NCBI RefSeq assembly: GCF_028748185.1
Contig: NZ_CP118164.1
Location: forward strand, 5,977,814-6,041,813
DNA length: 64,000 bases
Direction: 5' to 3'
Source of the DNA: Bremerella sp. P1
Lineage (GTDB): Bacteria; Planctomycetota; Planctomycetia; Pirellulales; Pirellulaceae
Shown: piece after piece, positions 56,383-64,000 of the stretch
How positions within the stretch are numbered: position 1 is the first letter of the stretch
Layout: every line of letters starts with the position of its first letter
The notes under the pieces: generated by a model
What the model was told of the DNA's origin: nothing
Seen by the model: the letters and a program-made list of their open reading frames with translations, nothing else
Database searches by the model: none
Translations under genes and position numbers: made by a program

Positions 56383-58779
56383 CTATTTATTGAGGATGAA
56401 TTCTTTAGTGTTCATGAGCGCCCATAGCAGATCCCGCATTCCATCGGCAAGAGAATCTGTAGAGGCAAGATGCTGTCGTGCACGTGTTTCTTCGTCGTGA
56501 TTCGGGAGACGACAAACAGATCGTAGCCATGCCTCGCGTACCAATGCCGCGTGATCAGGCTTTGTCTTTGCCTCTTCTTGCCGCGAAAGTTCTTCCAGCC
56601 AGCCACTGCCTTCCAGACGTTGGTCGACTAAAGGATCATTCTGCAGAAAGATCGACTGCAGCAGGGTCGATTGATTCGACCGTTCACAGTCGCAATTTAC
56701 GGCCCGCTCTGGCTTTCCAAAAACCTGCATTGCATACGTACCTGCTAGTCGCATGGATAAGTGACCAATAGCGCGTCGCGAAAGATCGGTTCGCACTTCG
56801 TGTTGTTGGTCACTCGCGGCAAGTACTTGTTTCACCGAGTCATAGACGATCTCAGCAGGCAAACGGCGCGGAATGGCTCGGCTGAAATTGCGTCGATCCT
56901 CTGTGTTCGTTTCATTAGGTCTCCAGCTTCGCTGATATGCTTGACTCGACACGATCGTGCGATGCAACCATTTCATGTCGTATCCGTTCTCGATAAAACC
57001 GAGGGTCAGCCAATCGAGAAGCTTGGGGTGGCTGGGTGGATTTGCTGGATTGAGATCGTCCGGAGGATCAATAATCCCGACATGAAAATAGCCAGCCCAA
57101 ACACGATTGACGAAGGCTTTGGCGAAATAGGAATTTTCGGGTTCGAGCATCCAATCCATGATTGGCATTCGAGGATCAAGCTCAGGCGGTAGGGAAACCA
57201 TTCCGCTTCGTAAGAGGTCTAGGCGAACTTCAGATCCGCGGCTTTCAACGTATAGTTCGCGCCACGGGATGACTCGACCCTTACGGGCATGACGCAATAC
57301 TTCGTCGCGAATCGGAGATCCATTCTTGTCGCGTACGTTTAAGCCAACATTCTTGGCAAGCTGGCGGTATTGGGATTCGTCTTGAGGTTGGACTCCAAAC
57401 TCGATGGTTTCAAAGAATCGCGAAAACTGTCTGAAATCGTCCTGGGTCCACGGGGCGAATGGATGTTTATGACACTGGGCACATTGCAGGCGAATGCCCA
57501 GGAAGTTGTGCGCGAACGCTTGCGCGGCTTCTTCCGGGTTTTGCATGCTACGGCGGGTCCAGTAATGTGGCATGAACTCGCGATCTGTGAAATCGTTAGG
57601 GTCCTGTTCACGAAAGTAGCTCGACATTTCGCCGGTATATTCATCGTACGACTGTCCGGGCCGACGACCTTTCGCGAGAACAATGCGTCTTACCAACTCG
57701 TCGTAAGAAACGTTGTCCTGCAACCGCTGGTACGTCCACATGTACCACTGAACCGAAGTGTCTTGACCGAGTTCGGCTTGTTGCTGGGGATTGCATCCCG
57801 TGAAGTCGCATAACTTGTTGGCCCACCATGCAGCGTATGCGGGCCGAGTGAGGAGTTCGTCAATCTTGAGTTCCCGTTTATCGGGACGCTTGTCTGCCAG
57901 AAAACGGGTTGATTCATCGGGTGTGGGAAGTGTCCCCGTGAGATCAATACTTACACGTCGAAGAAACTCGGCGTCGGTACATACGTCAGAAGGAATAATG
58001 CCAAGCTTGTCGAGCTTTTCGTTCACAAAACGATCTATCCCAGGCGCGAACGCTTGATGCGACGCAAGATGGAGGGACTCGTCTCGCGGCCGCATCACTG
58101 GCACGGCCGAGATCCCATTGTCGTAAAACACCATGACGTGGGTATCACCAACTCCCTGGGAGGTGATCGTTCCACCGGAATCTACGGTTGCGACGGAATC
58201 GTCATTTGTCCGGAAGCGGCAAAGCTCGGTCACATTTTCACGATCACCATTCGCCCAGACGGCAATTACATCTAGTGCGATCGAAGGTTGCTCGGTCGAA
58301 AATACAACTTCGTCTGGGGTAACTTCGAGGCGTGACAATTCGCTTGGAGTGCTGATTCCCTTCGCGCCGGAATTGATCCAGCGTTGGAGGAGATCATGTT
58401 CCCAGGATCCCACCTCAAATCTTTTTCCCCCTTCGTGATCCACCTGGAGCGTCGGCTTCTGCAGAATAGGACTTTTGGAGGAAGCGTTTCGATCAATTCG
58501 ATCTTGGGCTGTTAACCCTGCCAGGTCCATCCGAAAGTCGAATCCAAAGAGTGACAGCCGAAAGCCACCCTGACCCTGAAAAGATCCGTGACAGGATCTT
58601 CCGTTGCATCCAAGCCTACCGAGAAGTGGAATCACATGCCGCTGGAAATCTGGCTCCTGAGATGGGTCCTTGAAGCCCGGTAGGTCGTTAGCAGCTGGTA
58701 GCGTCTCCGATTGGACTGATTCGGAGACGCCTGCCAGTAAAATGAGTATTCCAGCAAAGGTGACGAGGAAACATTTCAT
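56383..58779 (-). CDS. DUF1549/DUF1553 protein with CX4CH motif and BIG2-like domain
   Basis: A 798-residue secreted protein. Signal peptide to about residue 20 (LILLAGVSES). The N-terminal domain has C-NGRS-CH (58-64), a CX4CH rather than CX2CH motif, typical of this subgroup (LGCNxxxCHG). Then a BIG2-like Ig domain (about 150-235: EVVFSTEQPSIALDVIAVWANGD, with VATVDSGGTITSQGVG), DUF1549 (about 255-480, with FLRRVSIDLTGTLP and second motif CAQCH in LQCAQCHKHPFAPW), and DUF1553 (about 540-798, FAKAFVNRVWAGYFHVGIID, end MNTKEFILNK). A haem or a metal site of different geometry from the paralogues is implied. Pairs with the DUF1501 gene 22 bases downstream. Confidence 0.93.
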   Translation of the reverse strand: MKCFLVTFAGILILLAGVSESVQSETLPAANDLPGFKDPSQEPDFQRHVIPLLGRLGCNGRSCHGSFQGQGGFRLSLFGFDFRMDLAGLTAQDRIDRNASSKSPILQKPTLQVDHEGGKRFEVGSWEHDLLQRWINSGAKGISTPSELSRLEVTPDEVVFSTEQPSIALDVIAVWANGDRENVTELCRFRTNDDSVATVDSGGTITSQGVGDTHVMVFYDNGISAVPVMRPRDESLHLASHQAFAPGIDRFVNEKLDKLGIIPSDVCTDAEFLRRVSIDLTGTLPTPDESTRFLADKRPDKRELKIDELLTRPAYAAWWANKLCDFTGCNPQQQAELGQDTSVQWYMWTYQRLQDNVSYDELVRRIVLAKGRRPGQSYDEYTGEMSSYFREQDPNDFTDREFMPHYWTRRSMQNPEEAAQAFAHNFLGIRLQCAQCHKHPFAPWTQDDFRQFSRFFETIEFGVQPQDESQYRQLAKNVGLNVRDKNGSPIRDEVLRHARKGRVIPWRELYVESRGSEVRLDLLRSGMVSLPPELDPRMPIMDWMLEPENSYFAKAFVNRVWAGYFHVGIIDPPDDLNPANPPSHPKLLDWLTLGFIENGYDMKWLHRTIVSSQAYQRSWRPNETNTEDRRNFSRAIPRRLPAEIVYDSVKQVLAASDQQHEVRTDLSRRAIGHLSMRLAGTYAMQVFGKPERAVNCDCERSNQSTLLQSIFLQNDPLVDQRLEGSGWLEELSRQEEAKTKPDHAALVREAWLRSVCRLPNHDEETRARQHLASTDSLADGMRDLLWALMNTKEFILNK

Positions 58780-58820
58780 GGATCGGACTCACGAGTTCGA
58801 TAAGTCTTGCCTACGAGTAC

Positions 58821-61412
58821 CTAGTCGAGCTTCTTGATGCCCTCGATTACGCTGAGACTATCACTTAGCACGACAGGATGTTCGGCACCGAACTGTATCT
58901 CGTCACCTTGTTTGAGGTTATGGAAGGCTTCTTTTCGTTTCCAAAAGCCTGAGAGCATCACCTGCTTGCCCACGATCGACTCGGCATTTCGAGCACGGTT
59001 TTGCTCAAAGGTTCGAACCACGCCGGAGACTTCAATTGTCAGATCGAGAAGATGTTCGTCTTTCTTGACAATCTTTCCATTCAAGATGCCCTTAAAGCCG
59101 CGGAACTCTTGCGGAAGCTCGGGATAATCGCCCGGCTTGACGGGGGCCACCTTTCGGAGGACTTCACCCACGCGGATCTCTCCCTCGCCATTGTCCAGTG
59201 CGCCAAATTCGATCGTGTCACCAATCCGTGCTACAACTAACGCGTCGAGCATATTGCTGTGGACACCACCTGCGTCTACCGTCTTGCCAATCAGGGCCTT
59301 GGGATTGCGGGCCTGGTTATTGCGCCAGACGCGAGGTACAGCATCAACGACGATGGAAAAAGTCCCGCGTTCGCTATCCTTAGCAGTCAATCTTCCTACC
59401 AGAAGGCCTCGGAAACCTCTTTGATCGCCTGGGCGCTCCATCTTCATCTCCGGCCGTTCCATCTGACCTTCGGATATGTCCGACACAGAGACTTTGCGAA
59501 CAGCTTCGGCGACCGTCAGGTGGTCGCTTTGTCGGCCGATGTGTTGCATCCCTACGTTGATACGATCTCCAACCTTCAGGTTGTGGTAAGCCTCGCGGCG
59601 ATTCCAAAAGCCAGCGAGCATCAAGGTCTTGCCTTCGATGCTCTCAGGATTCTTCGCATCGTTTTCTTTCCAGGTATTCGTGACCTTAGCTACCTTAATG
59701 ATCAGTTCAAATGTTTCAGGGTCTTTTTGAAGGACATCGGCGACCACCTGACCGCGAAACCCGCGAAAATCGTCAGGAAGAACTGGGTAGTCTTCCGGCT
59801 TGTAGGGAGCGACCTTGCGGAGGAGTTCTCCGGGAAAGACAAGCCGATCGCCGTCATGCTTGCACTCGAATTCTACGGTATCACCGGGACGCATGATGAC
59901 AAGCACGTCCAGGAATTTGCCTGTCACGCCGCTAACTTCGATCGTTTTGCCAACAATTGCCTTCGGATTCTCGGAACCGTTATTTCTCCAGACTCGAGGT
60001 ATGGCATCGACTTGAACGACGAATGTTCCACGTTCGATGTCCTTCGTGGCCAGTTGTCCTACAACCATGCCACTGAACTTCCGGATGCCAGCGGGCAACT
60101 CATCGGGTGATGTCTTCAGAGCGACCGTTTCGCGTTCAGTTTGGGGCACTTGGGGCTCTTCCGCGGCTATTGGAGACGTGAGACCGACAAGTACAGCCAG
60201 GGTGAGAACATGATTGCGCATGGACATGGTCCTGTTATCCAAGAGTGAGGAGTGTGAGACCGCTTTGGGCATGATCATTAGCAAGCTGACCATCCCTACG
60301 GTTAGACAGATGAGAAACTGATTCCAGTTGCTGCGGGAAGGAGTGTCATAGTGGTGCGCAAGCAATGCCTCGACGCGCTGTCCTAATTCAGAACAATAGC
60401 TGGCCATGCCAGTCACTAAGATGGGAGCTTGTGGCTTGCAAGTCGCATTCACGCGTCGTTCGCCGATGTTAACCAAGCACTTGGCAAGGGAAATCCCTTC
60501 TCCCATGGTTCGTGCTGCGAAGAGATCGGCAACATACTCCATTTCCTTTCGGATTTGCCTACAGACAAAACGATTGAAAGGCTGCCAGGGAATGAGCCCA
60601 ACAACGAGGTGAGCAATCAGTGTCCAAATCGCATCTCCCTTCGCGATGTGAGCAAGTTCGTGAGCTAGTACCGCGTCCGTATCTCCACAATGGTTTTCGT
60701 GTGAAGTCCCATTACATGTGGTAAGTTCTCGTTGCCAGCTTTCAGGAATCAGAATGAAAGACCTCCAGACGCCGCCTGTAAGCGGGCTATCAATCTCAGG
60801 CGAAAGATAGATATCGACGGTGCGACGGATACCCATCGCGGACTGGATCTTAGCGAGCGAGTCTTTCAGGTAGCCGTCGGAAACTTTCCGGGCGTTTCGC
60901 CGTAAGCGTCCAAGGCGCACCGCCTGACTAATCAGTCTTCCTAAGAAGCATAGGATAAGAGTTGCCCATACAAGCCAAGCGACGGCTTGCCATCGCAACC
61001 AAGGGGCAAACGTTGCTGTTTTTTCGGGTTGCCCACTTTCCTTTGCCTGAGAGACAATACCGACGGCCGAGGAGAGCTCGCCAGGCGTTAAGGAAGTGTC
61101 TTCAAGGCTCTCAGAAGTATTATCGTTCGAGCGCTGGATACTCGGTTCTACGTACCGTTCAAGAGTCTGGGCCGTTGTGCTTGATGCGGTGTCATGTACA
61201 GACCATTGAGGTCCGAAGTGGGGAAGCGTGGTCGTCGAAGCGATGAGTGCCGTGGCGATAGGAAGTACAAGGGCCGTTTTCCAGGCAAAGATTCGAATTT
61301 CTGGACGGAAATGTTTCGATCCCGCGTTTAATACTCCCCAGGTGCCTAGCACGAATACGGAGGAGTGAATCAGATACGTCAACAAGAATGCCAGCAAAGT
61401 AGGTTCGATCAT
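58821..61412 (-). CDS. BlaR1-like M56 metallopeptidase receptor with A-B-A-B repeat region
   Basis: An 863-residue membrane protein. Residues 1-390 are the BlaR1/MecR1 peptidase part: membrane segments near 8-30, 42-60, 141-162 and 366-385, the zinc motif HELAH (251-255) and a distal EYVAD (292-296). Instead of a penicillin-binding sensor, residues 445-863 are four repeats of about 95-105 residues: A (445-548), B (549-641), A' (665-769) and B' (770-863). A and A' share VPRVWRNN/IPRVWRNN and LLRKVAP; B and B' share GFWNRREAYHNLK/GFWKRKEAFHNLK. A second signal-peptide-like segment, MSMRNHVLTLAVLVGLTSPIAAEE, precedes them. Its ATG overlaps the blaI-like stop by four bases. By analogy it cleaves the BlaI repressor after an outside signal; the ligand is not a beta-lactam on present evidence. 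Confidence 0.88.
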   Translation of the reverse strand: MIEPTLLAFLLTYLIHSSVFVLGTWGVLNAGSKHFRPEIRIFAWKTALVLPIATALIASTTTLPHFGPQWSVHDTASSTTAQTLERYVEPSIQRSNDNTSESLEDTSLTPGELSSAVGIVSQAKESGQPEKTATFAPWLRWQAVAWLVWATLILCFLGRLISQAVRLGRLRRNARKVSDGYLKDSLAKIQSAMGIRRTVDIYLSPEIDSPLTGGVWRSFILIPESWQRELTTCNGTSHENHCGDTDAVLAHELAHIAKGDAIWTLIAHLVVGLIPWQPFNRFVCRQIRKEMEYVADLFAARTMGEGISLAKCLVNIGERRVNATCKPQAPILVTGMASYCSELGQRVEALLAHHYDTPSRSNWNQFLICLTVGMVSLLMIMPKAVSHSSLLDNRTMSMRNHVLTLAVLVGLTSPIAAEEPQVPQTERETVALKTSPDELPAGIRKFSGMVVGQLATKDIERGTFVVQVDAIPRVWRNNGSENPKAIVGKTIEVSGVTGKFLDVLVIMRPGDTVEFECKHDGDRLVFPGELLRKVAPYKPEDYPVLPDDFRGFRGQVVADVLQKDPETFELIIKVAKVTNTWKENDAKNPESIEGKTLMLAGFWNRREAYHNLKVGDRINVGMQHIGRQSDHLTVAEAVRKVSVSDISEGQMERPEMKMERPGDQRGFRGLLVGRLTAKDSERGTFSIVVDAVPRVWRNNQARNPKALIGKTVDAGGVHSNMLDALVVARIGDTIEFGALDNGEGEIRVGEVLRKVAPVKPGDYPELPQEFRGFKGILNGKIVKKDEHLLDLTIEVSGVVRTFEQNRARNAESIVGKQVMLSGFWKRKEAFHNLKQGDEIQFGAEHPVVLSDSLSVIEGIKKLD

Positions 61413-61795
61413 TTACGATCTCCCTTCTTTTGCTCCGCTTCATGTTTCCGAACCAGTTCCTTGATTCTCTGAAGTTCCGATGAATCGATGCTTTCACTTT
61501 CGAGCAAGTGATTGACCAGTTCGGCAGGGCTACCACCAAAGATCCGTGAGATCACGTCGCCGATCATGGATTGACCAGCACCATCTCTGGTCACTGCAGG
61601 CTGGTAGAAATAGACCCTATCTTCGACTCGATGAGTCACAAGGCCCTTCTTCTCCATGCGGGAAAGCACAGTGGCCACCGTCGAATACGCGAGGGCACGT
61701 TCCACATCCAAAGCAGCTTGGACATCGGCAACGGTCGCTTCGCCCCGCTCCCAAAGAACGTTCATGATTGCCAGTTGTCGGCCACCCAACTTCAC
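61409..61795 (-). CDS. BlaI/MecI/CopY-family repressor
   Basis: A 128-residue winged-helix repressor. It begins at GTG 61795 (VKLGGRQLAIMNVLWERGE) with AGGAG 6 bases upstream. The helix-turn-helix is at about 14-60 (ATVADVQAALDVERALAYSTVATVLSRMEKKGLVTH), and the wing continues to VYFYQPAV. The C-terminal dimerisation part is SMIGDVISRIFGGSPAELVNHLL, then an EQKKGDRK tail. In BlaI proteins the BlaR1 cut is in the C-terminal part. Two operator-like dyads lie just upstream in its own promoter (61823-61850), so autoregulation with the BlaR1 gene is very likely. Confidence 0.95.
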   Translation of the reverse strand: MKLGGRQLAIMNVLWERGEATVADVQAALDVERALAYSTVATVLSRMEKKGLVTHRVEDRVYFYQPAVTRDGAGQSMIGDVISRIFGGSPAELVNHLLESESIDSSELQRIKELVRKHEAEQKKGDRK

Positions 61796-61822
61796 GATCG
61801 ACTCCTCTGCAGTGCCTAAGTA

Positions 61823-61862
61823 TTACAAATGTAAAACTACAGATTGTAGTAGGTGGTGTCAA
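61823..61862 (-). promoter_or_regulatory. Promoter with two BlaI-type operator dyads
   Basis: On the minus strand a perfect TTGACA -35 box occupies 61862-61857. Just downstream are ACTACA-3-TGTAGT (61836-61850, perfect 6-base arms) and TTACA-2-TGTAA (61823-61834, perfect 5-base arms). Both contain the TACA/TGTA core known for BlaI/MecI operators. The first dyad overlaps the region where the -10 box should be (TAGTTT at 17 bases is weak), so bound repressor would block the polymerase. The blaI-like start at 61795 is 28 bases further on. Confidence 0.75.
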
Positions 61863-61893
61863 TCTTTTTTTAAGGAAAACCGAGTAGTCAGAA

Positions 61894-63306
61894 TTACTTC
61901 GGTCTTCGCGCTTGTTCTGAGTCCTTTTTAACCTCTGGCGTAGCATTCTGAGGCAGCCAACGTGCCAGTTCGTCGCGTACCCCTTTGTAAACCGGATCGT
62001 CGGCGAGATTATCGAACTCATCCGGATCGGAACGATGGTCATACAGCTCCTCTTTTCCGTCGCGGTAGACGATAAGACGCCAGTCGTGGTTGCGGATCGA
62101 GTGATTTCCGAAATACGACGATGTAATCGCTGGCCGCTGGCGTGGCGACTTCGGATCGGCAAGCTGTGGCGATAGTGAAACGCCGTCCAGGCGTCGATTG
62201 CTTGGCAACTCGCACAAGTCAACAAGCGTTGGAAAGATGTCGAGCAGGTTCACCGCCTCATCACAGGCCTGGCCCGGTTCAATGCCAGGTCCGACAAACA
62301 AAAGTGGCACTCTCGTCGATTCTTCCCACAGTGTACGCTTGGCCCAATGCTGTTTCTCGCCGAGATGAAACCCGTGATCGCTCCAAAGCACGACAATCGT
62401 ATTATCCGCATGGGGACTTGCCGCAAGACCATCCAGCACAATGCCCACGCAATGATCCACAAAGCTGATCGATGCCAAGTACGCCTGGGTCAAACTTCGC
62501 TGCGAATCTGTCTCCACGACTTCTGCATGTGTCGGTGCCGCGGCGAACTTATTAATGGAGAGAAAGTTCTCCGGGACATCGTCTAGATCAGCCAGGGGAT
62601 TGTTCGGTAGCACGATCGATTGCTGGTTGTACAGGGCAAACCACTTCGGAGGAACGTGGAGCGGTACGTGTGGACGAAAGAAGCCGACGGACATAAAGAA
62701 CGGTTTCTCGAAATTCTCCTTCAGCGTCGCGGCAGCCCTATTGGCCAATTGAGCGTCGAACATGTCCTCATCTTTTTGAGGAAACGCGCCCCAATCCCAA
62801 GCTCGGCTCCACCCCTTAGGCAAGTTCAGCGGTTCCTTAGGTTTTGGCCCGCCAGCGCGGTCTTGCAGCGTTCGGTCAATCGACGACGCTAGTTTGCCCC
62901 GAAATCCATGATGCAGAACCTTACCGCCGGTCATCGTGTAGTAGCCGTTGTCGTGGAAATATTGGTGCAGCGTGGGAACCCCATTCAACTTGGGCAACTG
63001 TTCGTACGAAGGCCCCAATTCGTAGCTGCCGTGCGTGGTGGCCGACAGGCCTGACATGACACTTATGCGTGACGCTGAACAAACGGGTACTGCACAATGT
63101 GCGTTGGCGAATACTCGCCCCCGACTGGCCAAGCTATCCATGTGAGGTGTCTGGACGTCTGGATGACCACCCAAAAAGCCAGTCCAGTCATTCAAGTCGT
63201 CAATGCAGATCATCAAGACGTTCGGTCGTTTGTCTGCCGCGTGAGCGACATCAGTAGCCCAGATGATGATTAGCAAACATAGGAACGACTGGAGTAGCGA
63301 GTTCAT
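61894..63306 (-). CDS. Iduronate-2-sulfatase-like secreted sulfatase
   Basis: A 470-residue sulfatase. Signal peptide to about 23 (LCLLIIIWATDVAHAAD), then NVLMICIDDLNDWTGFLGGH, the opening typical of the iduronate-2-sulfatase group, and the maturation motif CSASR (Cys76). Other blocks are VFANAHCAVPVCSASRISVM, GKVLHHG, VVLWSDHGFHLGEKQHWAKRT and EELYDHRSDPDEFDNLADD. Start ATG 63306 is preferred over the longer frame to 63381, as it gives a proper signal peptide. Not in the 30-41 kb sulfatase block; it stands alone between the BlaI gene and a divergent sulfatase. Confidence 0.95.
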   Translation of the reverse strand: MNSLLQSFLCLLIIIWATDVAHAADKRPNVLMICIDDLNDWTGFLGGHPDVQTPHMDSLASRGRVFANAHCAVPVCSASRISVMSGLSATTHGSYELGPSYEQLPKLNGVPTLHQYFHDNGYYTMTGGKVLHHGFRGKLASSIDRTLQDRAGGPKPKEPLNLPKGWSRAWDWGAFPQKDEDMFDAQLANRAAATLKENFEKPFFMSVGFFRPHVPLHVPPKWFALYNQQSIVLPNNPLADLDDVPENFLSINKFAAAPTHAEVVETDSQRSLTQAYLASISFVDHCVGIVLDGLAASPHADNTIVVLWSDHGFHLGEKQHWAKRTLWEESTRVPLLFVGPGIEPGQACDEAVNLLDIFPTLVDLCELPSNRRLDGVSLSPQLADPKSPRQRPAITSSYFGNHSIRNHDWRLIVYRDGKEELYDHRSDPDEFDNLADDPVYKGVRDELARWLPQNATPEVKKDSEQARRPK

Positions 63307-63541
63307 GGCGGAGTTCCGGGGCCAAAAAGCTGTAATGCTATGGCGGGAGGGGCTAGAGGGAAATTGAAAAGTGCAGGGCACGGGAACTGAATTATAAAAG
63401 GTTTCATCCTCGAAACGTACGGTTTGTCCCGTAAATCACTTGGATTCGGCGGCCGACAAAGAGGCAATCGCGTGGCAGACTTTTGCGAGGTATCTACAAT
63501 ATGGACACGCTATTCGAACTCTTTCCGCGAGATACTCCCTC

Positions 63542-64000
63542 ATGTTGATGCGTGCTTGTACTGCGTTTGGAATTCTGGTCGTTTCGCTTTCCTGTAATGT
63601 TCTTGCAGATGAGTCGTCCACGGATACTTCGAAACCAGGTGCTACTTCTGATCCATTGCCCAACATCGTAGTGATTCTTGCGGATGATCTGGGCTGGAAC
63701 TCCGTGGGATATCACAACGAGGAATTTCAGACGCCGCACATCGATTCCCTGGTCGCCAGTGGAATAACCTTGAACCGGTTTTACGTCGCACCGATGTGCT
63801 CTCCAACGCGTGCCGGGATGATGACGGGACGCTATCCAATTCGCTTCGGTTGCGCCCGGGCAGTGATTCCACCCTACCGAGACTTCGGCCTGCCAACATC
63901 CGAAGTGACGTTACCAGAGATGTTGTCGACTCTGGGTTACAAGAATCGGGGAATCTTCGGAAAGTGGCACTTGGGACACCGTCGGGCGAAATGGCACCCT
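63542..64000 (+). CDS. Secreted sulfatase, N-terminal part (3' end outside window)
   Basis: An open frame from ATG 63542 runs to the end of the window with no stop (153 codons seen). Signal peptide MLMRACTAFGILVVSLSCNVLAD, a short linker rich in Ser/Thr, then NIVVILADDLGWNSVGYHN with the metal-binding Asp pair, the maturation motif CSPTR (Cys86), MTGRYPIRFG and IFGKWHLGH. All N-terminal catalytic features of a formylglycine sulfatase are present. It is divergent from the sulfatase at 61894 with a 235-base spacer. Another ATG two codons later (63548) is an equal choice for start. Confidence 0.93.
   Translation, partial: MLMRACTAFGILVVSLSCNVLADESSTDTSKPGATSDPLPNIVVILADDLGWNSVGYHNEEFQTPHIDSLVASGITLNRFYVAPMCSPTRAGMMTGRYPIRFGCARAVIPPYRDFGLPTSEVTLPEMLSTLGYKNRGIFGKWHLGHRRAKWHP

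Noticed and set aside
58821-61795. Beta-lactam resistance system
   Set aside because: BlaI and BlaR1 families are named after beta-lactam resistance, but no penicillin sensor domain is present and no beta-lactamase is adjacent; the class C-like hydrolase at 46751 is 11 kb away and has HTG instead of KTG.
61617-62225. Minus-strand open frame (202 codons) across the end of the sulfatase and the BlaI gene
   Set aside because: Overlaps two sure genes in another frame and covers the BlaI promoter; no family pattern.

Overview
The window looks like a chromosomal segment of a planctomycete, most likely of the Pirellulaceae type (Blastopirellula, Bremerella or Rhodopirellula-like). This rests on the gene families seen: Planctomycete-type cytochrome/PSD proteins (DUF1549, DUF1553, DUF1592 group), Tat-exported DUF1501 and DUF1552 proteins, DUF1559 prepilin-like proteins, seven sulfatases, ECF sigma factors beside a Ser/Thr kinase or a FecR protein, and many exported Gfo/Idh/MocA-type enzymes. 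No rRNA, tRNA, CRISPR array, transposase or phage gene was recognised.

Layout. 1-2.6 kb (+): end of a Gfo/Idh/MocA gene, a PIG-L deacetylase and a Tat-exported metallophosphoesterase. 2.7-9.2 kb (-): a large secreted DUF5695-like protein, a lipoprotein, a DUF1559 protein and an AmpG-like MFS transporter; a strong hairpin at 2630-2666 separates the two blocks. 9.5-12.6 kb: a BtpA-like TIM barrel, then a Ser/Thr kinase fused to a SLOG-like nucleotide-sensing domain, divergent from an ECF sigma gene. 12.7-16.7 kb (-): DUF1549, DUF1501 and WD40 operon. 17-30.4 kb: two paralogous cytochrome/DUF1501 pairs arranged as mirror images around an ECF sigma/FecR pair (-) and a DUF1559/lipoprotein pair (+). 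30.4-41.6 kb (-): a sulfatase block (five sulfatases, a GH43-like propeller protein, a PQQ-type propeller protein), probably for a sulfated polysaccharide. 41.9-47.8 kb (+): DUF1592-group cytochrome, DUF1552, an SGNH hydrolase and a beta-lactamase-fold hydrolase. 47.9-49.2 kb (-): a Tat-exported Gfo/Idh/MocA protein. 49.4-55 kb (+): ROK regulator, Fe(II)/2-oxoglutarate dioxygenase, cytosolic Gfo/Idh/MocA enzyme, MFS transporter and TauE/SafE exporter, which reads as a small catabolic operon, perhaps for a sulfonate. 55-58.8 kb (-): another DUF1549/DUF1501 pair. 58.8-61.9 kb (-): a BlaI/BlaR1 pair in which BlaR1 carries an A-B-A-B repeat region instead of a penicillin sensor, with clear operator dyads in its promoter. 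61.9-64 kb: an iduronate-2-sulfatase-like gene (-) and a sulfatase running off the window end (+).

The common theme is extracytoplasmic attack on sulfated and other complex polysaccharides (sulfatases, GH-like protein, deacetylase, SGNH hydrolase), uptake and oxidation of the products (MFS, Gfo/Idh/MocA, dioxygenase), and several regulatory modules (ECF/kinase, ECF/FecR, ROK, BlaI/BlaR1). The role of the cytochrome/DUF1501 pairs is not known; their repetition and their link to an ECF/FecR switch suggest substrate-specific periplasmic modules. Starts were adjusted where the longest frame began at TTG or where a better ribosome site or signal peptide lies downstream.
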